Shown here piece by piece: positions 52,780 to 61,520 of a DNA stretch of 64,000 bases. How positions within the stretch are numbered: the first letter of the stretch is position 1; the number at the start of each line of letters is the position of its first letter. Source of the stretch: Stieleria bergensis (GTDB lineage: Bacteria; Planctomycetota; Planctomycetia; Pirellulales; Pirellulaceae); NCBI GenBank assembly GCA_007745635.1, contig CP036272.1, forward strand, positions 124,001-188,000, in the 5' to 3' direction. Under the pieces are notes generated by a model, which saw only the letters and a list, made by a program, of their open reading frames with translations, was not told where the DNA came from and did no database searches. The position numbers and the translations under genes were made by a program.

Positions 52780-53948
52780 CTGACCCACAGCAACCGTCTG
52801 GATCGTTTCGTACTCGATCGATCCATGTTGGTAACCAGTGTGATCCCGCCACCGGTGCCGTTGTTCCACCGATTCATCTCGCCACGACCTTCCGTCAGCC
52901 CGGGGCAGGGAAGTGGGGCGAGTTCGATTATTCTCGCAGCGGAAACCCCACACGCAGTAATCTGCAAGAGACGCTGGCGTCGTTAGAAGGCGGCGTCGGT
53001 GCGCTGGCCTTTTCCAGTGGCATGGCTGCGATTCACGGCGTGACCATGATGCTAAAAGCCGGCGATCATGTCTTGGCGGGTTGCGATCTGTATGGCGGAG
53101 CCTATCGGTTGCTGCACAAGATTTGTGATCGTTCGGGGATTGACGTGAGTCTGGTTGATCTGACTGATCTCGATGCCGTCTCTGGGGCGATCACCGACCG
53201 CACTAAATTGATCTGGGCGGAGAGCATTGGTAATCCGCGCTTGTCGATTCCTGACTTGCCAGCATTAGCAGCGTTGGCCAAGCAGCATGACTGCTTGATC
53301 GGCGTCGACAACACCTTCGGGACGCCCGCCTTGTTGCGTCCGCTGGAGCATGGCTTGGATATCGTCATGCATTCGGCAACCAAGTACTTGGGCGGCCATA
53401 GCGATTGCCTGGGCGGGACTCTGGCTGTCGCCGAACAAGAGCTGTTTGATCAGCTGTACTACATTCAAAATGCAACTGGCGCGGTCTTGGATCCGTTGAG
53501 TTGTTTCTTGACCAGTCGTGGGATCAAGACGCTTGACCTGCGTGTTCGAGCACAGTCGCAAACCGCACTGCAGTTAGCGACGTGGTTAGAATCACACCCC
53601 CGCGTCAAACAAGTGCTGTATCCGGGCTTGCCAAGTCATCCCCAGCATCAGCGCGCGACAGAGTTGTTCGATGGCGCTTATGGTGGCATGGTGACGTTCG
53701 AGTTAGACGCAGGAGTGGAGCAAACGGCGAAGGTTTGTGAGTCGACCAAGTTGTTTCACTTAGCGGTCAGTCTTGGTGCGGTGGAATCGTTGATCGAGCA
53801 ACCCGCAACGATGTCGCACGCCAGCTATGACGAAGCGGATCGCAAGCGTTTTGGAATCAGTGACGGTTTGATCCGTTTGTCCGTTGGCTTGGAGTCTTTC
53901 CAAGATTTGCGTGACGATTTGGACGCTGCGATTCAGTCCAGCAGCTAG
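52776..53948 (+). CDS. Cystathionine gamma-lyase/synthase or beta-lyase family enzyme
   Basis: 390 residues, starting at ATG 52776 inside the stop of the previous gene (ATGA), so translation is probably coupled. It is the more conventional bacterial type: FRTRSIHVGNQCDPATGAVVPPIHLATTF, FDYSRSGNPTRSNLQETLASLEGG, AFSSGMAAIHGV, VDNTFGTPALLRPLEHG and PLP Lys 203 in HSATKYLGGHSD. The C-terminal LGAVESLIEQPATMSHASYDEADRKRFGISDGLIRLSVGLES gives the substrate-binding motif. It would either cleave cystathionine (to homocysteine or to cysteine) or synthesise it. With its neighbour it gives a two-enzyme transsulfuration module; the direction cannot be settled by motifs alone. Confidence 0.88.
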   Translation: MTDPQQPSGSFRTRSIHVGNQCDPATGAVVPPIHLATTFRQPGAGKWGEFDYSRSGNPTRSNLQETLASLEGGVGALAFSSGMAAIHGVTMMLKAGDHVLAGCDLYGGAYRLLHKICDRSGIDVSLVDLTDLDAVSGAITDRTKLIWAESIGNPRLSIPDLPALAALAKQHDCLIGVDNTFGTPALLRPLEHGLDIVMHSATKYLGGHSDCLGGTLAVAEQELFDQLYYIQNATGAVLDPLSCFLTSRGIKTLDLRVRAQSQTALQLATWLESHPRVKQVLYPGLPSHPQHQRATELFDGAYGGMVTFELDAGVEQTAKVCESTKLFHLAVSLGAVESLIEQPATMSHASYDEADRKRFGISDGLIRLSVGLESFQDLRDDLDAAIQSSS

Positions 53949-54094
53949 AACCGGCACGCGGCGGCCTGTTTTGCAGAAAGAATGTTGCCAGAGGCGGGGA
54001 GTCTCTTCGATGGGCGACACCTCGTCGTGCGGATCGGATTAAACTAGGGACCCAATCACTTCCCTTGTTTCCCCACACGAAACCGACCGCCCCG

Positions 54095-55591
54095 ATGACG
54101 TTTATGAAATTCTCGGCAGTGTTGCCGCTGTGTTGCGCCATGCTCTGTTCGCTGATGCTGATTTCCCCCGCCCAGGCTCAGCAAGGTCAGCCCAACATCG
54201 TCTTCATCTTGGCCGATGACTTGGGTTATGGCGACGTTCAGCCGCTCAACCCTCAGTCCAAGATCGCAACTCCAAACTTTAATCGCTTGGCGAAAGAAGG
54301 GATGACGTTCACCGATGCGCATTCCCCGTCGGCCGTTTGCACTCCCACACGTTACGCGACGTTGACGGGGCGATACTGCTGGCGAAGTTCGCTCAAACGC
54401 GGTGTCTTGAATGGTTATGGGCGTCCGCTGATCGAGGCCGATCGACCGACCGTGGCTTCGCACCTGCAAACCGCCGGGTATCGAACCGCGTGTGTGGGCA
54501 AGTGGCACTTGGGATTGGGCTTTGTCAAAAAGGGCGACGCTTATGATTGGTCGGCTCCATTGACGTATAGCCCAGTGGATGCTGGTTTTGAATACTCTTA
54601 TGTGATTCCTGCGTCCCTCGATTTTCCACCGTACGTTTACATCGATGGGCACCGCATCACTGAAGTTCCCGATCGCACGCAACCCGCTCAGAAGTTTCCT
54701 GCGTTTTTGCGCAAAGGCGAACTCGGTGCAGACTTTTCAATCGTCGATAGCTTGGATCACTTGACCGATAAAGCGACCACTTACATCAAGCAGCAGCAAG
54801 ACGCCGAGCAGCCGTTCTTTCTATACTTTCCATTGACCGCTCCTCATAAACCGGTGATGCCTCATCCACGGTTTGAAGGCAAGAGTGGACTCGGTCCCTA
54901 CGGTGACTTTGTCATGCAGGTGGATTCGGTCGTTGGCCGAGTGTTGGATGCGTTGGATGAATCCGATCTCGCAAACGAAACCGTGGTGATGGTGACCAGT
55001 GACAATGGGTCTTACATGTATCGTGAAACCGACGCGGGGCAGCCGGCACATGTCAAAGATCCCTCTCAACAGGCTTATTACCAGGGCGATCATACCGCCA
55101 ATGGCCCTTGGCGTGGCACGAAAGCAGACATCTGGGAAGGTGGTCATCGAGTGCCGTTCTTTGCTCGCTGGCCGGGGAAGATCGCTGCTGGCTCAACCTG
55201 TGATCAGCCGATTTGCCATGTTGACTTGTTTGCTACGGCGGGCACGCTGGCAAAGAAATCGCTCCCCTCGGCGACCGTCGCCGCACCGGATAGCTTTTCG
55301 TTGACCCCTCTGTTCATGGGGCAGAACGCGAAGTTCAAGCGTGCCGCAGTGATCAATCATTCAGCGGCCGGGATGTTCGCCGTCCGCAGTGGTCCCTGGA
55401 AGTTAGTCGTGGGCAATGGCTCCGGAGGCCGCGAAAAACCATCGGGGCGAGCCTTCACGCCACCTTGGGAACTGTACAATTTGGAAGCTGATCCGACGGA
55501 AGCAAAGAACGTCTATCACGACCATCCCCAGGTCGCGGCAGAATTGCTTCAGCAATTGATGTTGATGTTTGCCAACGAGCGAAGTCGTTAG
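54095..55591 (+). CDS. Arylsulfatase
   Basis: About 498 residues from ATG 54095 (ATG 54104 is possible). Signal peptide: MKFSAVLPLCCAMLCSLMLISPAQAQ. Type I sulfatase: PNIVFILADDLGYGDVQPL provides metal-binding Asp residues, CTPTRYATLTGRY is the formylglycine motif with Cys about 82, VGKWHLGLG follows, TAPHKPV is the Lys-binding region, and VTSDNGS carries later metal ligands. The C-terminal WELYNLEADPTEAKNVY is typical of arylsulfatase A-like members. It removes sulfate from a sulfated substrate outside the cytoplasm; the specificity is unknown. A lactate-permease-family gene starts 67 bases after its stop. Confidence 0.95.
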   Translation: MTFMKFSAVLPLCCAMLCSLMLISPAQAQQGQPNIVFILADDLGYGDVQPLNPQSKIATPNFNRLAKEGMTFTDAHSPSAVCTPTRYATLTGRYCWRSSLKRGVLNGYGRPLIEADRPTVASHLQTAGYRTACVGKWHLGLGFVKKGDAYDWSAPLTYSPVDAGFEYSYVIPASLDFPPYVYIDGHRITEVPDRTQPAQKFPAFLRKGELGADFSIVDSLDHLTDKATTYIKQQQDAEQPFFLYFPLTAPHKPVMPHPRFEGKSGLGPYGDFVMQVDSVVGRVLDALDESDLANETVVMVTSDNGSYMYRETDAGQPAHVKDPSQQAYYQGDHTANGPWRGTKADIWEGGHRVPFFARWPGKIAAGSTCDQPICHVDLFATAGTLAKKSLPSATVAAPDSFSLTPLFMGQNAKFKRAAVINHSAAGMFAVRSGPWKLVVGNGSGGREKPSGRAFTPPWELYNLEADPTEAKNVYHDHPQVAAELLQQLMLMFANERSR

Positions 55592-55658
55592 GGAAACCAC
55601 GGATCGTGCCTCGATTCGGTTGGCACCGATCCTCCTCCTCTCACTCGCTTCTCCTGCC

Positions 55659-57341
55659 ATGTTAGAAACCGCTGCGCCGCTGCTTGCGTTCAGTCCGATC
55701 CTTGTTGTCGCCGTGCTGCTGGTCGGGCTGCGGATGCCGGCGTCGCGAGCCATGCCAGCGGCTTACCTGGCCGTGGCTTCGTTGGCGCTCTTTGTCTGGC
55801 AAGTGGGTCTCTGGGACGTGTCTATGGCAACCTTCAAAGGGTTGCTGATCACGGCACAATTGCTGTGCATTATCTTTGGAGCGTTGTTCTTGTTGAATAC
55901 GCTCGGTGAGAGTGGCGGTTTGACGGTGATTCGAAGCGGATTCACCAATATCTCTGCTGATCGCCGCGTGCAGGTCATTCTGATCACTTGGCTGTTTGGT
56001 ACGTTTATCGAAGGCAGTGCAGGGTTCGGAACTCCCGCCGCAGTTTGTGTCCCCTTATTGGTGGCGATTGGATTTCCGGCCAAGAGTGCTGTCATCAGTG
56101 GGATGCTGATCCAATGCACCCCGGTCTCCTTCGGTGCCATTGGCACGCCGCTTTTGGTCGGTGTGCACGACGGTCTTTCAGGCAACGAGGCCGTGGTGAG
56201 TTATGCTCAATCGATTGGGGCTGGTGATGACGTTGCATCGCTGTTACCCCTGATTAGCGCTCGTGTGGCGATGCTGCACACGTTGGTCGGAACCGTGATT
56301 CCGTTAGTGTTGGTTTGCGTGCTGACGGGCCTGTTCGGGGCGCGGCGGAACTGGAAGGATGGCCTGCGTCTTTGGAAATTCGCGCTCTTCGCTGCCTTGG
56401 CGATGACCATTCCTTACTGCATCATCGCTAGTTTCCTGGGGCCAGAGTTCCCGTCCTTGTTGGGCGGACTGATCGGCATGTTGATCGTGATTCCGGTGGC
56501 CAAACGAGGCTGGCTGTTGCCCGATGAGCCAGCCTGGGAGTTCCCCCAGCGCAAGCAATGGCCCGACGCCTGGAAAGGTTCCGTTGACGTCAAAGTTCAG
56601 CAACCCGAGCGGCCGCTTTCGCCGCTGGTGGCCTGGATGCCTTACGTGCTGGTCGCCGGGATTCTTCTGTTGACGCGACTCGAGTCGCTTGGGGTTGGTC
56701 AGTGGCTCGCCGGTTGGACCTTGCTGAATGAAGCTCTGATTGAGCAATACTTTTCCAGCGCGGTGACCATCAAGCCAGTCAAGATTCTGTTGAATCCGGG
56801 TGTGCTGTTCGTCGTGGTTTGCTCGCTAACGGCGGTCTTGCACCGCATGAGTTTCGCGTCTTTCAAGTCCGCAGCCTGGGCCTCTGGAAAAATGACGCTC
56901 TCGGCATCCCTGGCGCTGCTGTTCACCGTGCCAATGGTTCAGGTGTTTATCAACAGCGGTAGCGGGGCAGCAAACTTGGCTTCCATGCCGGCGGAATTGG
57001 CTGCCGGAGTCTCTTCGTCGGTGGGCTCGGCGTGGCCGTTGCTATCGCCTGTTGTCGGCGGCTTGGGCGCCTTTGTCGCCGGCAGCAATACCATTAGCAA
57101 TATGATGTTTTCGCTGTTCCAGTTTCAAGTGGGCCAGGACATCGGCGTCGATCCCATCTGGGTCGTAGCCTTGCAAGCGGTCGGCGGTGCAGCGGGCAAC
57201 ACGATCTGTGTTCACAATGTGGTTGCCGCCTGTGCGGTGGTCGGTTTGGTCGGGCGCGAGGGAGAGATCATCCGCGTGACGGCGTTGCTGTTCTTTTATT
57301 ATGCTCTATGCGCTGGAGTGATTGGTCTCTTGGTGACCTAG
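55659..57341 (+). CDS. L-lactate permease (LctP) family transporter
   Basis: About 560 residues from ATG 55659; the open frame extends into the sulfatase gene, but the extra part is not conserved-looking. It is an inner-membrane carrier with a dozen or more hydrophobic segments. LctP family features are ILVVAVLLVGLRMPASRAMPAAYL near the start, TLGESGGLTVI, WLFGTFIEGSAGFGTPAAVCVPLLVAIGFP (the signature loop), PVSFGAIGTPLLVG, and near the end AFVAGSNTISNMMFSLFQFQ and GGAAGNTICVHNVVAACAVVGL. Known members import lactate or glycolate with protons. Co-directional with the arylsulfatase 67 bases upstream. Confidence 0.94.
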   Translation: MLETAAPLLAFSPILVVAVLLVGLRMPASRAMPAAYLAVASLALFVWQVGLWDVSMATFKGLLITAQLLCIIFGALFLLNTLGESGGLTVIRSGFTNISADRRVQVILITWLFGTFIEGSAGFGTPAAVCVPLLVAIGFPAKSAVISGMLIQCTPVSFGAIGTPLLVGVHDGLSGNEAVVSYAQSIGAGDDVASLLPLISARVAMLHTLVGTVIPLVLVCVLTGLFGARRNWKDGLRLWKFALFAALAMTIPYCIIASFLGPEFPSLLGGLIGMLIVIPVAKRGWLLPDEPAWEFPQRKQWPDAWKGSVDVKVQQPERPLSPLVAWMPYVLVAGILLLTRLESLGVGQWLAGWTLLNEALIEQYFSSAVTIKPVKILLNPGVLFVVVCSLTAVLHRMSFASFKSAAWASGKMTLSASLALLFTVPMVQVFINSGSGAANLASMPAELAAGVSSSVGSAWPLLSPVVGGLGAFVAGSNTISNMMFSLFQFQVGQDIGVDPIWVVALQAVGGAAGNTICVHNVVAACAVVGLVGREGEIIRVTALLFFYYALCAGVIGLLVT

Positions 57342-57514
57342 TGCGGCGCTCTGTTGCTTGATCTGCAGATGAGGGCGAAACGCTAGCCAGTGAGGCGGTT
57401 GTCGCATCCCTGTGATTGAGATGGCGTTTGCCCCGAGGAATCGGCAAGGCGATTCATTGGTGTTTCATGGGCAGGGAGGCACTCGCTTGCGCCGCGTGCT
57501 TGTTTTGGCGGAGC

Positions 57515-58936
57515 CTAGGCCAGCCAATCGTTGACGACTCGGCCGTGAATGTCGGTGAGGCGATAATCGCGACCGGAGTAACGGTAGGTCAACTTGGTAT
57601 GATCGATGCCCATCAAGTGCAATACACTGGCATGCAAGTCATGGACATGCACTCGATTTTCGACCGCGTGCATTCCAAAGTCGTCGGTCGCTCCATGGGC
57701 GTAGCCGCCGCGCACGCCTCCACCGGCCAACCACATTGAAAATCCTGTGTGGTGGTGGTCGCGTCCCGCTTTGCTGATGTCGGTTTGCTTTTTGTCCATC
57801 TGAGCATACGGTGTGCGGCCAAACTCGCCGCCCCAGATGACCAGTGTGTCTTCTAGCATGCCGCGTTGTTTCAGATCTGTCAGTAGCGCGGTCGTGGCGC
57901 GATCGGCGTCAGCGCATAAACCCTTGTGGCCAGTGTTGTTGTTTTTGTGCGTGTCCCAAGGTTGCTTGCTGCCTTTTTTGACATAAAACACCTGAACAAC
58001 ACGCACGCCACGTTCCAGCAAACGCCGGCCGATCAGGCAGCTACGGGAATATTCTGTGTCGCCATAGGCGTCTCGAGTGGCTTGAGATTCCTTGGACAAA
58101 TCAAAGGCATCACTGGCTTCATGCTGCATTTGGAATGCCAGTTCCATCGAGCGAATGTGTGCATCGAGACTGGCTTCGCCTGGGCGTTGTTGTCGGTGCA
58201 GGTCGTTCAGGGCTTGCAAGACCTTGAGTTGCTGACGTTGTTGATCTGCATTCAACGCGGGGTGTTGTACGTTCTGAATCAGCTTCTTCACGTCGCGATG
58301 ATTGGTGTCGATTTCAACACCTTGATGATGTCCGGGCAGAAACGCACTGGACCAGAGTTGTGGGCCCACGACGGGCAATCCCGGTGATAGGGCAATGAAG
58401 CTAGGCAGGTTTTCGTTCTCGCTGCCCAGTCCATACGAGAGCCATGATCCCATGCTAGGACGCGTCGGTTGCTGATTGCCGCTTTGCATCATCAACAGAC
58501 CAGGCTCATGGTTCGGCACATCGGTATGCATCGAGCGAACGACGCAGAGGTTATCGATGTGCTTGGCCGCTAGCTTCGGAAACAGCTCGCTGACCTCGAT
58601 GCCACTCTGGCCATGTTTGCTGAACTTAAATGGTGAGGGCATGTAACCCGCTGCACGATTCTTTTTATTGATCGAATCGTCATTGGGTTTTTCACCGGCG
58701 TGCTTCTGCAGCATCGGTTTGGGGTCAAAGGTGTCCACATGCGAGGGCGCACCATTCATGAACAGAAAGATCACTCGCTTTGCTCGAGCCGCATGGTGCA
58801 AGCCGCTGGCGCCGCTGGGCAGAGTCGCATCAGGGACAGCGGCGCTTGCTTGGCCAGTCGCGGCCAGCGAGGAAAGCATGCCAACGGCTCCGAAGCCAGC
58901 GCCACTACGGCGAATCAGTTGTCGTCTCGTCAGCAT
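57515..58936 (-). CDS. DUF1501 domain-containing protein
   Basis: 473 residues with a Tat signal (TRRQLIRRSGAGFGAVGMLSSLAATGQASA). DUF1501 markers: ARAKRVIFLFMNGAPSHVDTFDPKP, MPSPFKFSKHGQSGIEVSELFPKLA, VRSMHTDVPNHEPGLLMMQSG, RPSMGSWLSYGLGSENENLP, WDTHKNN, VIWGGEFGRTP and a C-terminal FSMWLAGGGVRGGYAHGATDDFGMHAVENRVHVHDLHASVLHLMGIDH. The fold is alkaline-phosphatase/sulfatase-like with likely metal ligands (Asp, His) but no proven activity. It lies 56 bases downstream of the PSD1 gene on the same strand, the usual partnership, so the two form an operon. Confidence 0.95.
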   Translation of the reverse strand: MLTRRQLIRRSGAGFGAVGMLSSLAATGQASAAVPDATLPSGASGLHHAARAKRVIFLFMNGAPSHVDTFDPKPMLQKHAGEKPNDDSINKKNRAAGYMPSPFKFSKHGQSGIEVSELFPKLAAKHIDNLCVVRSMHTDVPNHEPGLLMMQSGNQQPTRPSMGSWLSYGLGSENENLPSFIALSPGLPVVGPQLWSSAFLPGHHQGVEIDTNHRDVKKLIQNVQHPALNADQQRQQLKVLQALNDLHRQQRPGEASLDAHIRSMELAFQMQHEASDAFDLSKESQATRDAYGDTEYSRSCLIGRRLLERGVRVVQVFYVKKGSKQPWDTHKNNNTGHKGLCADADRATTALLTDLKQRGMLEDTLVIWGGEFGRTPYAQMDKKQTDISKAGRDHHHTGFSMWLAGGGVRGGYAHGATDDFGMHAVENRVHVHDLHASVLHLMGIDHTKLTYRYSGRDYRLTDIHGRVVNDWLA

Positions 58937-58992
58937 TGGGTGATTTCCAACAAAAGAGAGCAGGTGGTTTGATGGTTGGGTTTGAGCGTTCG

Positions 58993-61182
58993 TTAATCGA
59001 TGATGAACATTTCGTTGCTGATCAACAAGACTTGAGCAAATGCTTGCCAGTTGTTGTCACTGGCCTGGAGGTACTGCTGGGCGATCTCACGTTCTTGGGA
59101 CGCCGGCAGGCGAGTGAAGAGTTGGCGGTACAGAAGTTCGATTCGCTGTTCATCGTCGTCGCTTGATGCGATCACGCGATCGGCGAGCTGTTTTGATTGT
59201 GAAACCAGGAACTCACTGTTAAGCAAAAATAGTTTCTGCAGCGGCGTATTGGTTTGGTGGCGAATGGCGCTATGGGCATTGGGGTCGGGGAAATCGAATC
59301 GCGCCAGCATCGGATTGAGGTCCAAGCGGCTGATCTTGGCGTAAATCGTGCGTTTGTTTGCCTCGGAGTCCAGTGGGTCGATGGAGCCTCCGCCAATGGT
59401 GGCCTGCAGTTGACCGGATGACGATAAGATGGCGTCGCGATAGGCTTCGATGCTCAGCCGTCGGCGGCTCATCCGCCACAGCCATTGGTTGTCGGGGTCA
59501 CGCTGCAGATTGGCCTGGTCGACCGCGCTGCCTTGTCCGTAGGTCGATGAAAGCACGATTTCACGTTGCAGCCATTTCAGTGACCAGCCATGATCCATGA
59601 ACCGTCGGGCTAAGTCGTCTAGTAATTTTGGATGCGATGGCGGTGAACCCAACGCTCCAAAATTGCTAGGTGTCTGCACCAATGGGCGGCCCATCAGTTG
59701 ATGCCAGACGCGATTGACGATCACGCGGGCAGTCAGCGGGTTGTCTTGGCTGACAATGGCATCAGCCAGTTCTTGGCGACCACTGCCATGAGTGAACTCG
59801 CGGCGTTGTTGTTCGCCTAGGACCGTCAGGAAACCGCGTGGGACAATGTCCCCTTTGCGGTTCACGTCGCCACGGATCATCACATTGAGGTCTTTCGCTT
59901 TGCCTTCGCGGACGACGTGCAACGAGTCGGCGGGCTTCTTCGATTTGCTGTCTTTATCCAAGGGGCGATTGAACATGTCCGTGCTGGCGAACACACCCGC
60001 CAACGCATAGTAGTCTTCGGTGGGAATTGGGTCGAACTTGTGATCATGGCAGCGGGCGCAGGCAACTGTCAGCCCGAGTAAGCCTCGGCTGACCGTGTCG
60101 ATACGATCTTCCCATTCCTCCGCCATGACCTCTGGATCACCACGCCGGTAATACTTGGGGCCCAGGCCAATGAAGCCCAGTGCTGGATGTTGATCCTGGT
60201 TGTCCGGATCCATCAAGTCAGCTGCTAACTGCAGTCGTACAAAGTCATCGTAGGGCAGGTCGCTCGCCAAAGCATTGATCACCCAGTCCCGATACAGGTA
60301 CGCGTTGGGATAGGTCAACGAGTCATTGTTGCCAACAATGTGCGCTTGGTCTTCGGCATAGCGGGCAACGTCAAGCCATAGCCGCGCCCAACGCTCGGCG
60401 TGTTGAGGCGACGCGAGCAGGCGATCGACCGCTCGTTGCTTGGCATCTGGCGAGGTGTCGTCGATAAAACGAGTCACGTCGTTGTCGGTTGGCGGTAGGC
60501 CAATCAAATCGAAGCTGACGCGCCGTAGCCACGTGCGTCTGTCGGCCGCCGCAGACGGGGTCAATTGATGTTCAGAAAGCTTGGCCAGAATGAAACCATC
60601 GATGGAGTTGCTAGGCCAAGTTCGCAGATCAGGATCTTCAATCGGTGGCGCCGATTGGCGCTGAGGTGGCTGAAAGGCCCAAAAGTTGCGTGCTTGATCC
60701 CAATCAATGGTCGCCTCTGACGCAGCACCGTCTGTGTCTTCGGGAACCAGGGCGCCCTGACGAATCCAAGTTTCAAAGTGAGCGATGACTTGATCATCAA
60801 GCCGCTGATCAGGAGGCATCTCCACGTCATCGTACTTGAGAGCAGCGATCAAGGAGCTTTCCGCTGGTGATCCGGTCGCAATCATCGATCCAGAGTCGCC
60901 TCCTTGATGAATCCCGGAAGAGGTGTCCAGCAGCAAACCACCTTGAACAATGTCGGATTCGGCGGAATGGCATTCGTAGCAGTGTTTGATCAAGACCGGT
61001 CGAATCTTGCTTTCGAAAAAGTCTAACGCTGCTTGATCCTTAGCACTTGGAACGCTGTCTTCGGCTGTCAGCATGCTGGTCTTGCCGCAGAGGCTAAGCA
61101 GCAAAAAACAGGCCAGCCTCAGCCAAACCAGGGCAACGCGAAAGGCTTGCAGCGTGTGATGATGAGTTCTTGAATAGCGCAT
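58993..61182 (-). CDS. PSD1 and planctomycete cytochrome C domain protein (DUF1549/DUF1553)
   Basis: 729 residues. After an N-terminal hydrophobic segment (VALVWLRLACFLLLSLCGK) comes a PSCyt1 heme motif C-Y-E-C-H at residues 68-72 with the family's AESDIVQGGLLLDT text. DUF1549 follows (DGFILAKLSEHQLTPSAAADRRTWLRRVSFDLIGLPPT, and CARCHDHKFDPIPTEDYYALAGVFAST with a second CxxCH), and then DUF1553 (LADAIVSQDNPLTARVIVNRVWHQLMGRPLVQTPSNFGALG, RRRLSIEAYRDAIL). These proteins are exported and usually paired with DUF1501, as here. Function is unknown; heme binding or electron transfer is inferred from CxxCH only. Confidence 0.95.
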   Translation of the reverse strand: MRYSRTHHHTLQAFRVALVWLRLACFLLLSLCGKTSMLTAEDSVPSAKDQAALDFFESKIRPVLIKHCYECHSAESDIVQGGLLLDTSSGIHQGGDSGSMIATGSPAESSLIAALKYDDVEMPPDQRLDDQVIAHFETWIRQGALVPEDTDGAASEATIDWDQARNFWAFQPPQRQSAPPIEDPDLRTWPSNSIDGFILAKLSEHQLTPSAAADRRTWLRRVSFDLIGLPPTDNDVTRFIDDTSPDAKQRAVDRLLASPQHAERWARLWLDVARYAEDQAHIVGNNDSLTYPNAYLYRDWVINALASDLPYDDFVRLQLAADLMDPDNQDQHPALGFIGLGPKYYRRGDPEVMAEEWEDRIDTVSRGLLGLTVACARCHDHKFDPIPTEDYYALAGVFASTDMFNRPLDKDSKSKKPADSLHVVREGKAKDLNVMIRGDVNRKGDIVPRGFLTVLGEQQRREFTHGSGRQELADAIVSQDNPLTARVIVNRVWHQLMGRPLVQTPSNFGALGSPPSHPKLLDDLARRFMDHGWSLKWLQREIVLSSTYGQGSAVDQANLQRDPDNQWLWRMSRRRLSIEAYRDAILSSSGQLQATIGGGSIDPLDSEANKRTIYAKISRLDLNPMLARFDFPDPNAHSAIRHQTNTPLQKLFLLNSEFLVSQSKQLADRVIASSDDDEQRIELLYRQLFTRLPASQEREIAQQYLQASDNNWQAFAQVLLISNEMFIID

Positions 61183-61449
61183 TGCAAGGAAAGCCTGTTT
61201 GCCGAGAGCAGTTCAGCGCAGACAGCAACAATCAGTGGAAGGGCGGGAATCAGCGAGCTGAAAACACGCTGATTTCAATTCGTTCCGGCCGGGAGCGAAG
61301 GTAGGTCATCCCCAGTATAACGAAACGGTCACCCCAATGCTGTAGCAATCGGCGAAGCCCCGTCAGTCAAAGCGTCGGGTTAGGCAGATTGGGACGCCAA
61401 TCCGGGAAGAATGCGCGGGTGTCTCCGCGCTTGCTTTGAAGAGCTGACG

Positions 61450-61477
61450 TAGGGTGCCGTGCTTGCACGGCACCCTA
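61450..61477. repeat. GTGCTTGCAC palindromic repeat, copy 5 (perfect 13-bp stem)
   Basis: TAGGGTGCCGTGC, TT, GCACGGCACCCTA: a perfect 13-bp stem with a 2-base centre, about 44 bases after the DUF1080 stop on the minus strand. It is the longest copy of this repeat class in the window and may serve as a transcription terminator for the leftward gene. Confidence 0.85.
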
Positions 61478-61483
61478 TCGAAA

Positions 61484-61500
61484 CGTCGACACCGTCGACG
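61484..61500. repeat. Small hairpin beside the long palindrome
   Basis: CGTCGAC, ACC, GTCGACG: a perfect 7-bp stem with a 3-base loop, six bases from the 61450-61477 palindrome and 20 bases after the DUF1080 stop. The two stems may fold as one double-hairpin unit. Confidence 0.6.
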
Positions 61501-61520
61501 CACCCTGCGAACTGGGGCGG

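Larger units (their letters stand above)
61183..61520. other. 338-base intergenic region with two hairpins
   Basis: Upstream of the PSD1 gene and downstream of the DUF1080 gene, both leftward. It holds the perfect 13-bp palindrome and a second small hairpin (listed separately). No gene is seen. Confidence 0.6.
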
